Assembly (NCBI GenBank): GCA_017534365.1
Contig: JAFWCS010000365.1
Span: forward strand, 1-7,373
DNA length: 7,373 nucleotides
Source: Clostridia bacterium
GTDB lineage: Bacteria > Bacillota > Clostridia > Oscillospirales > Acutalibacteraceae
Direction of reading: 5' to 3'
In this document: piece after piece, positions 1-5,647 of the stretch
Layout of the letters: each line of letters begins with the position of its first letter
How positions within the stretch are numbered: the stretch's first letter is position 1
Notes under the pieces: generated by a model
Seen by the model: only the letters and a program-made list of their open reading frames with translations
Told to the model about the DNA's origin: nothing
Database searches by the model: none
Made by a program: the position numbers and the translations under genes

Positions 1-1574
1 AGATGACCAGCCAATCGGCTTATTTCACCGCGCTCAAAATCGTCAAAAACGAGGACGACGCACAGGACGTGCTGCAGGAAAGCTACATGATCATGCTCGA
101 CAAGATCAATGATCTGGAGAAGCCGGAGGCCTTTCTGAGCTGGTTCCATATGATCGTCGCCAACAAAGCCAAGGAGCTCCTGCGAAAAAACAATCATTAC
201 CTGTTCAGCGATCCGGATGAATCGGCGAATGACAACGCCGACGAGTTTATTAATTCGCTGGAGGATGAAACCGAAGCGTATTCTCCCGCCGCGGGCGTGG
301 AGCAGGAGGAGCTGCGCAAGCAGATGCTCAGACTCATCGACGGCCTGAGCGATGAGAAGCGCACGGTGATCCTGCTGTATTATTATAACGACCTCACGAT
401 CCGGCAGATCGCCGAGTCGCTCGACGTCAACGAAAACACGATCAAGAGCCGTCTGTTTTATGCCAAACGGGAGCTTGCCGACGGCGTGAAGGCCTACGAG
501 AAAAAGCACGGGCGGCTGCTGGCAGCCTCGCCCGTCGCGCTCCTGCTTCTCGCGCTGCGGGACGAAAGCGCGGCAGCCTCGCTCTCGTTTGTCAAGAGCG
601 GCGCGGCAGCCTCCACGCTCGCCGCGGTCCAGTCCGGCGCTGCTGCAGCCCAAACCGCAGCGACGGCAGCGGCTGGCGGTTCTGCAGCCGCGGGCAGCGG
701 CGCGGCAGCAGCCGGAAGCGCAACCGCAGCGACAGCCACAGGCAGCACGGCAGCGGCAGCCGGCGGCGCAGCGGCAAAAATCCTCGGCATGACCGTGGCG
801 CAGAAGGTGATCGCAGGGGCGGTCGCAGCGGCGGTCATCGGCGGCGGCGCAGTCGGCGTCAAGCAGGCTGCGGAGCATCTGCGCGCCCCGCAGATTGCGG
901 AAACGAGCCTGACTGCGCAGGCGGAGGCGGCCTGGCGGGAGGAAACGGAACCCACCCCGTCCGCCCGCGCCTTCGCGGCGCTGACGGAAAGCGCCAATGC
1001 GCAGACTGCCGCCGGCACGGAACCGGCAACGACGGCGGCGCCGGGCTCCAATACGAGCGTGCGCGCGCGCGAAACGACCGCAGCAGGGTCTGCGCAGTCC
1101 GCCGCGGCACAGACGAGCGCGTCCCGGGCGGCGAGCACGAACGCCGTGAGAACGACGACGGCCCGGGCTACAACGACCAGGGCGTCCACAACAAAAGCAA
1201 CGACGACCCGGGCGAGCACAACGGTCAGGGCCACCGCGGCGCAGGAGGAAACGACTGCCGCGGCAAGGACGACCACAACCAAGCCGACCACAACGAAACC
1301 GACCACGACAAAACCGACGACGACCACGACGAAGCCGACCACAACGACCGAAAAGCAGACCGCGACGGTGACCATCACCATCACGCAGAGCGGCAGCTAT
1401 GCGGACACGGCGACCGTCACCGTGGACGCCGGCGACACCTTTACCTTCAGCGACGCGAAGTCCGCCGTCGCCGCCAAGGGCTACGATACGTCCTTTGCGG
1501 AGTATTCCGGCGGTTCGCTGCCGATCACGGCCGAGGCCGGCCGCTCCTACAGCATCACCATTGACGTGGAATAA
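1..1574 (+). CDS. ECF-type sigma-70 factor fused to a transmembrane helix, Thr-rich linker and outer domain (5' partial)
   Basis: Directs RNA polymerase to a promoter set; the fusion suggests it is held at the membrane. Residues are numbered from the first in-frame Met at position 3. Sigma region 2 spans about 5-62 (DDAQDVLQESY at 18-28, W47, IVANKAKELLRK at 51-62) and region 4 about 108-160, with the helix-turn-helix LTIRQIAESLDVNENTIKSR at 131-150. A short hydrophobic stretch (172-185) is followed by an Ala/Gly-rich segment (190-257), a predicted transmembrane helix (about 264-286), a Thr/Ala-rich linker (about 300-450) ending in TTTKP repeats, and a probable beta-rich domain (451-523). Ordinary ECF factors are about 160-200 residues, so two thirds of this protein is extra. 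Region 2 begins almost at residue 1, so the true start probably lies upstream of the window. The LRR gene follows after 23 bp with no terminator between. Sigma identity is firm; N-in topology and membrane tethering are inferred. Confidence 0.9.
   Translation, partial: MTSQSAYFTALKIVKNEDDAQDVLQESYMIMLDKINDLEKPEAFLSWFHMIVANKAKELLRKNNHYLFSDPDESANDNADEFINSLEDETEAYSPAAGVEQEELRKQMLRLIDGLSDEKRTVILLYYYNDLTIRQIAESLDVNENTIKSRLFYAKRELADGVKAYEKKHGRLLAASPVALLLLALRDESAAASLSFVKSGAAASTLAAVQSGAAAAQTAATAAAGGSAAAGSGAAAAGSATAATATGSTAAAAGGAAAKILGMTVAQKVIAGAVAAAVIGGGAVGVKQAAEHLRAPQIAETSLTAQAEAAWREETEPTPSARAFAALTESANAQTAAGTEPATTAAPGSNTSVRARETTAAGSAQSAAAQTSASRAASTNAVRTTTARATTTRASTTKATTTRASTTVRATAAQEETTAAARTTTTKPTTTKPTTTKPTTTTTKPTTTTEKQTATVTITITQSGSYADTATVTVDAGDTFTFSDAKSAVAAKGYDTSFAEYSGGSLPITAEAGRSYSITIDVE
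1269..1355 (+). repeat. In-frame Thr-Lys-Pro repeats (TTTKP)n
   Basis: Short imperfect DNA repeats (units like accacaacgaaaccg and accacgacaaaaccg) encode four TTTKP-type units at residues 423-451 of the sigma fusion protein. They form the last part of a longer Thr-rich tract beginning near residue 384. Thr/Pro-rich tracts of this kind are typical of extended, often glycosylated cell-wall-spanning linkers in Gram-positive surface proteins, which fits an outside location for the part after the transmembrane helix. Repeat copy number could vary by slippage. Confidence 0.75.
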
Positions 1575-1597
1575 ACCGTGTTTGTGAGGGATTCAGA

Positions 1598-3865
1598 ATG
1601 AAAGCTGCAAGAAGAACCCTGTCTCTGCTCCTGGCGAGCCTGCTGTTGCTCGGCGCCGTTTCGCTGACCGGCGGATCGGCCGCCCTGGCCGCGACGGACG
1701 GCCCGCTGACCTATGTGGTAAGAAACGGGAGCGCGACCGTGACGCAGTGCGTTTATAACGCGGCGGGCACGGTGACCGTGCCGGCAACGCTCGGCGGCGC
1801 GCCGGTGGCGGCGCTCGCAGAGGAAGCCTTTCGCGGCTGCTCCGACGTGAAGGAGGTTGTTTTGCCGGAAACGCTGCTGACCATCGGTGATCGCTACTTT
1901 GAGTTTTGTTTCGGCCTGCTGCGCGTCGATCTGCCGGAGAGCCTGCTTGCCCTCGGCACGGCGGCGTTTCACGATTGCGTCGCGCTGCAGAGCATCCGGA
2001 TCCCCGCAAGCACGGACCGCATCGGCTTTTGTCCCTTTTCCGAATGCACGTCGCTCCGGTCTCTGACGGTGGACCCGGCAAATCCGGTCTATTACAGCGC
2101 CGGCAACTGCCTGATCGAGCGCGCGAGCGGGACCCTGCTCGTCGGCTGCAGCTTCAGCGAGATCCCGCAGGACGGCAGCATCCGGGCGATTGCGGAAAGC
2201 GCGTTTGAATATTGCAGAGAAATCACAGCCGTGACCGTGCCGGCCGGCGTGGAAACGCTTGGTGATTATGCGTTCGCCGGCTGCGACGCGATCACGCAGC
2301 TGCAGCTCCCGGACGGCCTGAAGCAGATCGGCCAGTTCGCGTTTTATAATTGTTCGCAGCTGCGCGCGCTCGACCTGCCGGACAGCGTGGAGCAGATCGG
2401 CGCCTACGCCTTCTGCAACTGCGACCGGCTGACGGCGCTGGAGCTGCCGGAAAGCCTGACGGAGATCAGCGAGTATCTGCTGTATCTCTGCCCGCGTCTG
2501 CTGCGCGTGACCATTCCGCGCGGCATCCGTTCGATCGGCAGGCTGTTCAACGACGGCTGCACCCTGATGACGGATATCTATTATGAAGGTCCGCCGGAGG
2601 ACTGGGCGCGTGTGCAGGTTGCACAGCAGGATAAAGAATTCAACGAGGCGGTGATCCATTTCATCGGCGGCGTGTGTGAGAAGGCCGACGCAGCCTCCGG
2701 CGTGGGGCTGACGTTTGAATACGGCACCTTCGGCACGCCGAATGACAGCACGCTGACCCTGCGGGTCGAGCGGGTTGCGGAGGGCGATGCGCGCTTCAGC
2801 GCCTATAAAGTGAATGTGGACGGCGCGCAGCATGCGCTCTATGAGATCCATATGGAGGATGCCGAAGGCCGGTCCTACCAGCCGCAGGATGGCAGGCTTG
2901 TCACCGTGCGCATCCCGATGCCCTTTGTGATCGAGCCGGAGAGCTACGGCGCGATGTTCATTCACCACCGCAAGCAGGACGGCACGACCGAGCGCATCAA
3001 ATACAGCACCGGCGCGCTGCGCGTGGAGGATGCCTGCTTTGTGTTCGAGGTCAGCTCCTTCAGCGATTTCGCGGTCTGCTCGGATGATCAGGGCAACCAT
3101 GCGGATACCGACCGCGACCACATCTGCGATTTCTGCGGCGATTCTCTGACTTATACGACGGATCTGATCGTGGACGGCGAAAACCTCGGTCCGGTGACAT
3201 ATTACTATAATGATACCGTTGCGTCCGTGCTGCTGGATCCGCCCGCGCGCCCGGGCTACACCGGCGCATGGGTGTATACGGTCACCCGCGACGTGCTGGA
3301 GATCCATCCGGTCTATACGCCGATCGTCTATTACGCGACCTTCCTTGCGGAGGGGGCGCAGGTGGGCGAGAAGCTCCCGTTCACCGTGGAAACGGAGGCG
3401 ATCACGCCGCCGCCCGTGCCGGAGAAGCCGGGCTATGCCGGCGCGTGGAGCGATTTCACGCTCGGCATCGGCGATCTGATCGTGACGGCGGTCTATACGA
3501 ATCCCACTGCGGACGCAAAGCTCTTTGTGAAATCGAGCGCGACCGTGGATTACCGCACCAAGGTGACGGTCACGGCTTATGCGCAGGGCGTGCCTGCCGG
3601 TTTTTATCTGGCGCTGTATGAAGGCGCGAACGTGCTCGCGCGCGGAGACAACGAGACCGTCAGCTGCGACGTGGGGCAGCTGACGGCGGACAAACAGTAC
3701 GTGGTGAAGGTGATCGACAAAAACGGCCTGCTGCAAAAGGACGGCACGGGCACGCCGCTGGCGAAGTCCGTTTCCGTGACGGTGAAGACCGGCTTTCTGC
3801 AGCGTCTGGCAGCCTTCTTCAAGGGCCTCTTCGGCCTCCTCCCGCGCGTGGAGATCAAGCCGTGA
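1598..3865 (+). CDS. Secreted BspA-like leucine-rich-repeat surface protein
   Basis: Exported protein of 755 residues, likely acting at or outside the cell surface in binding. A signal peptide is clear: basic MKAARR, a Leu-rich core (8-20) and a probable cut after SAALA (about residue 31). Residues about 75-335 carry roughly nine to ten LRR_5 (BspA/TpLRR) repeats of about 23 residues with the pattern LxxLxLPxxlxxIGxyAFxxC, broken by an irregular segment near 155-195 and ending in YYEGPPEDW (328-336). Residues about 365-494 form a non-repeat beta-rich region, then comes a Cys motif DTDRDHICDFCG (503-514), two InlB-repeat-like stretches (about 520-635), a beta domain (about 640-730) and the tail GFLQRLAAFFKGLFGLLPRV (732-751). 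There is no LPXTG sorting signal. The start is set by GAGG at 1586-1589, 8 nt before ATG, and by the signal peptide. It lies 23 bp after the sigma fusion gene and is probably co-transcribed. The ligand is unknown. Confidence 0.92.
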   Translation: MKAARRTLSLLLASLLLLGAVSLTGGSAALAATDGPLTYVVRNGSATVTQCVYNAAGTVTVPATLGGAPVAALAEEAFRGCSDVKEVVLPETLLTIGDRYFEFCFGLLRVDLPESLLALGTAAFHDCVALQSIRIPASTDRIGFCPFSECTSLRSLTVDPANPVYYSAGNCLIERASGTLLVGCSFSEIPQDGSIRAIAESAFEYCREITAVTVPAGVETLGDYAFAGCDAITQLQLPDGLKQIGQFAFYNCSQLRALDLPDSVEQIGAYAFCNCDRLTALELPESLTEISEYLLYLCPRLLRVTIPRGIRSIGRLFNDGCTLMTDIYYEGPPEDWARVQVAQQDKEFNEAVIHFIGGVCEKADAASGVGLTFEYGTFGTPNDSTLTLRVERVAEGDARFSAYKVNVDGAQHALYEIHMEDAEGRSYQPQDGRLVTVRIPMPFVIEPESYGAMFIHHRKQDGTTERIKYSTGALRVEDACFVFEVSSFSDFAVCSDDQGNHADTDRDHICDFCGDSLTYTTDLIVDGENLGPVTYYYNDTVASVLLDPPARPGYTGAWVYTVTRDVLEIHPVYTPIVYYATFLAEGAQVGEKLPFTVETEAITPPPVPEKPGYAGAWSDFTLGIGDLIVTAVYTNPTADAKLFVKSSATVDYRTKVTVTAYAQGVPAGFYLALYEGANVLARGDNETVSCDVGQLTADKQYVVKVIDKNGLLQKDGTGTPLAKSVSVTVKTGFLQRLAAFFKGLFGLLPRVEIKP

Positions 3866-3887
3866 ACCCTGCAAAGACACATCATCC

Positions 3888-3957
3888 CGCGGCAGCGCAC
3901 CGTAAGGGTGATTATTACGAGCGGAGCGAGTAACAAGGTTCTGCCGCGCAGCGGCAG
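3888..3957 (+). other. Foldable 3' region after the LRR gene with competing stems
   Basis: The sequence ctgccgc at 3941-3947 can pair with gcggcag at 3951-3957 (7 bp, 3-nt loop). As ctgccgcg (3941-3948) it can instead pair with cgcggcag at 3888-3895 (8 bp, enclosing 45 nt). The local hairpin is followed only by gttctt, so as a terminator it would be weak. It lies 76-92 nt after the LRR stop codon and may protect the mRNA 3' end or slow transcription ahead of the stronger terminator. Function is uncertain. Confidence 0.35.
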
Positions 3958-4042
3958 GTTCTTATCAATCGCCCGCAAAAGCATCTGCAATTTTCAGGCG
4001 TCACTCCCTGCATGGGGGGATTGCGCCGGACAACGGAAAAAG

Positions 4043-4074
4043 AAAAAGCCGAGGCGGGAAAGCCTCGGCTTTTT
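4043..4074. terminator. Bidirectional Rho-independent terminator
   Basis: A perfect 13-bp inverted repeat pairs aaaaagccgaggc (4043-4055) with gcctcggcttttt (4062-4074) around a 6-nt loop, gggaaa. The 8-bp GC-rich core is followed by a T tract on the plus strand; read on the minus strand it is followed by TTTTTCTTTTT. It can therefore end transcripts of the sigma/LRR unit and also stop read-through from the opposing aminotransferase/aldolase unit. It is the main terminator of the convergent intergenic region. Confidence 0.93.
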
Positions 4075-4140
4075 CTCGTATAAAACGGGGGGACAAAAGA
4101 TGGAAGTGGTCTAAGGCAGAATGGATTCAAAACCCATTCG

Positions 4141-4246
4141 TTTTTTCAGGCAGATTTTCGGCAATGCCGCGTCATCTGCCTTGACAATGCGGAAGCATTC
4201 TCTTCCGCAGCTTCCTTGCCTTGCGCAAAAATCTGCACTGAAAAAA
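4141..4246. repeat. Nested inverted repeat forming a long hairpin
   Basis: The arm 4141-4158 (tttttt cag gcagatttt) pairs with 4228-4246 through 18 base pairs, interrupted only by one bulged A at 4237. Pairing can resume with gcaa (4161-4164) against ttgc (4221-4224). At the apex, tgcggaag (4188-4195) pairs with cttccgca (4202-4209) around a 6-nt loop. The pairing is far longer than expected by chance and would make a stable hairpin in DNA or RNA, on either strand. It sits inside the MITE-like element and accounts for much of its left half. Confidence 0.7.
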
Positions 4247-4344
4247 TGCGCAGCACCGCACGGCGCGGATGTTTTTCGTCAAACAACGAAAAAGCGCAGG
4301 CAATACTTATAGGTATTAACGAGCATTTTGAGGCAGGATGGCGG

Positions 4345-4375
4345 AAAACACACCGCCGTGCGGCGAAATGTGTTT
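4345..4375 (-). terminator. Probable weak terminator after the aldolase gene
   Basis: Read on the minus strand, AAACACA (4375-4369) pairs with TGTGTTT (4352-4346), enclosing an inner CGCC/GGCG stem, and ends in a run of four T. It starts 17 nt after the aldolase stop codon. The U run is short and interrupted by CC, so termination is likely partial, with the bidirectional terminator at 4043-4074 as backup. It lies inside the right end of the MITE-like element. Confidence 0.4.
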
Positions 4376-4392
4376 GGATCCATTCTGCTTAA

Positions 4393-5586
4393 TTACTCAG
4401 CCTGTTTGGAATACTTCTTGAGATACACAACGCGCATCAGAAGCGCTTCCACAGGGTTGATGGGCTTGGCCGGCGCCGCGACCTTGGTGGCGAGCAGCGC
4501 AAGGCAGCTCTTGCTCATGATCATATCGACGGCCTCGGCGTCGCCTGCGTTCTTGCCGCAGCACAGGGCGCCCTGGTCGCGCACGAGCACGGCGTTCTTG
4601 CCCTTGATGGCCTTGCCGACCTTCGCCGGCTTGGCGCATTTGACCTTGGTGCCGCAGATCTGGGAGAAATCATCCAGCAGCGGCTTCATGGTCTTATGGA
4701 GGCGGGAAACGGCGACCGTTTCCTCCTCCGTATTATGAATGATATCGTTCAGCCCGGGATTCATCAGATAAATATCGCGATGCATCCGCGCGGCCTCGCC
4801 CAGGGAGGCGTCCGCCAGACCGGAGGCGAGATCCATGACTGATTCGCTGCCGTCGGCTTCATTTGTGAAGATGATCTTGCCGGTGGAGCGGTCAACGGTG
4901 CTATTATACAGCATTGTCGGGTCAATTGGAAGAGCTTTTTTTGATTTTGTGAGCGAATCTGCAATTTTTATACAAAATTCGTTCAGATTATCCGCTTTTA
5001 TGCCGAGTTTTTCCTTCGCGGCGTTCAGCAGATACGCTGCGCTGACGGATTCGAGCATCTCGGCGACCGCAAACGCTTCTTCCAGATCCTTGCCGTAGCA
5101 GAGCGCGCCGTGATGCGCCATGACGACCGCCTTGGAGGGGCTGGCCTTCAGCGCGGCGGTAACGCCCTTGCGCAGCTTCTTCGTGCCGGGCAGGCCGTAG
5201 CCGCCGAGCAGGATGTTGCTGCCGATCAGCTGCGCCGCTTCGCCCGTGACCGTGTCGATCCCGCGCTTGAGCGCGCTGATCGCAGAGGCCACCTTCTGAT
5301 GGGTATGGATCACGAAATTCGCGTCCGGATAGGCCTTGTAGACCTCGGCGTGGATGCCCTTTTCGGAGGAAGGCTTCACATCGCCGCTCCAGGCCAGATC
5401 CTCGATGCCGACCACGACGATATCCGCCGGCGTCAGGCCGATATAGGGCTTGCCGCTGGGCGTGATGACAAAGGTCTTGTCATCCACGCGGCAGCTGACG
5501 TTGCCCCAGGTGCGGGCGATCAGGCCGTTGGCGACCAGCTTTTCACCCGCTTCGATGACGAGCTGTTTTGCAGTTAAAACATCCAT
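4393..5586 (-). CDS. Tandem-domain class II aldolase/adducin family protein, second domain degenerate
   Basis: Members of this family are cytoplasmic zinc aldolases, epimerases or decarboxylases acting on hydroxy-acid or sugar-phosphate type substrates. The 397-residue protein has two aldolase-II-like units. Unit 1 (about 5-195) keeps the family signature: GNVS (28-31), TPSG (42-45), the catalytic Glu in SSEKG (E75), zinc ligands in HTH (H94, H96) and in HHGALCYG (H159). Unit 2 (about 220-385) repeats the layout, but HTH has become HNT (284-286) and HHGALCYG has become RDQGALCCG (336-344), so the metal site is lost. Usual single-domain members are about 210-260 residues. The start is set by GAAAGGA (5598-5604) 11 nt before ATG 5586; a longer frame reaching 5640 would run through a terminator hairpin and is rejected. 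It follows the aminotransferase gene by 61 bp and is presumably fed by its promoter. Substrate unknown. Confidence 0.9.
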   Translation of the reverse strand: MDVLTAKQLVIEAGEKLVANGLIARTWGNVSCRVDDKTFVITPSGKPYIGLTPADIVVVGIEDLAWSGDVKPSSEKGIHAEVYKAYPDANFVIHTHQKVASAISALKRGIDTVTGEAAQLIGSNILLGGYGLPGTKKLRKGVTAALKASPSKAVVMAHHGALCYGKDLEEAFAVAEMLESVSAAYLLNAAKEKLGIKADNLNEFCIKIADSLTKSKKALPIDPTMLYNSTVDRSTGKIIFTNEADGSESVMDLASGLADASLGEAARMHRDIYLMNPGLNDIIHNTEEETVAVSRLHKTMKPLLDDFSQICGTKVKCAKPAKVGKAIKGKNAVLVRDQGALCCGKNAGDAEAVDMIMSKSCLALLATKVAAPAKPINPVEALLMRVVYLKKYSKQAE

Positions 5587-5597
5587 TTGGCATGCCG

Positions 5598-5604
5598 TCC
5601 TTTC
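5598..5604 (-). promoter_or_regulatory. Aldolase ribosome binding site next to the terminator U tract
   Basis: GAAAGGA on the minus strand lies 11 nt before the aldolase ATG at 5586 and decides that start. The sequence CCTTTTTTGAAAGG (5612-5599) allows a 5-bp CCTTT/AAAGG stem that would cover this site and cannot coexist with the base of the terminator stem. Confidence 0.6.
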
Positions 5605-5633
5605 AAAAAAGGGCGGGAGGCTTGCCCCCGCCC
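5605..5633 (-). terminator. Intercistronic intrinsic terminator/attenuator before the aldolase gene
   Basis: Read on the minus strand, GGGCGGG (5633-5627) pairs with CCCGCCC (5617-5611); an inner GG/CC pair flanks a CAAG loop, with a single T bulge. Six T residues follow directly (5610-5605). This is a textbook strong terminator lying 14 nt after the aminotransferase stop codon. The aldolase ribosome site begins at the very next base (5604). No separate promoter is visible in the 61-bp gap, so the aldolase probably depends on read-through, which would lower its level relative to the aminotransferase. Confidence 0.85.
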
Positions 5634-5647
5634 GGTGCAAACGTGGA

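Larger units (their letters stand above)
4114..4389. mobile_element. MITE-like palindromic element with imperfect terminal inverted repeats and TA flanks
   Basis: The left end contains gcagaatggat (4116-4126) and the right end its exact inverse atccattctgc (4378-4388). The match continues inward as caaa(a)c-catt and outward by two bases, giving imperfect terminal repeats of about 24-26 bp (4114-4138 and 4367-4389) with one or two single-base gaps. The dinucleotide TA flanks both ends (4112-4113 and 4390-4391), as expected for a TA target duplication by IS630/Tc1-type transposases. Inside are a nested 18-bp inverted repeat and several small hairpins, and no transposase. The size of about 276 bp suits a non-autonomous miniature element. 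It could instead be a structured 3' UTR; copies elsewhere in the genome would decide this. Confidence 0.5.
3866..4392. other. 527-bp non-coding region between convergent genes
   Basis: No convincing gene is present. Short open frames here lack a matching ribosome site or family-like sequence. From left to right it holds a GC-rich foldable stretch just after the LRR gene (3888-3957), a strong bidirectional terminator (4043-4074) and a palindrome-rich, MITE-like segment (4114-4389) that reaches the stop codon of the minus-strand aldolase gene. A perfect TTGACA at 4181-4186 has no -10 box at a usable distance. Confidence 0.8.

Noticed and set aside
494..1384. A 296-residue minus-strand frame rich in Val/Ala that could look like a membrane protein
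   Set aside because: It is the complement of the Ala- and Thr-rich linker codons of the sigma fusion; its hydrophobicity is a by-product of those repeats.
1547..3880. A 777-residue open frame on the minus strand covering the whole LRR gene
   Set aside because: The plus-strand frame has a signal peptide, LRR repeats and a ribosome site, while this one is rich in Arg/His/Ala and lacks recognisable domains. It is the usual mirror frame of a GC-rich gene.
4181..4186. Perfect TTGACA as a promoter -35 box
   Set aside because: At 16-18 bp downstream there is only GC-rich hairpin sequence and no -10-like hexamer.
4121..4312. A 63-residue plus-strand frame in the convergent intergenic region
   Set aside because: It lies across the inverted-repeat arms, has no good ribosome site and shows no family-like sequence.
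4302..4317. Small palindrome aatac-ttatag-gtatt as an operator
   Set aside because: It is a 5-bp AT-rich stem inside the MITE-like segment with no promoter nearby.
5587..5640. Upstream extension of the aldolase by 18 residues (start at 5640)
   Set aside because: The extension would be encoded by a strong terminator stem and its T run. A good ribosome site lies just before the Met at 5586, and the family N-terminus fits that start.
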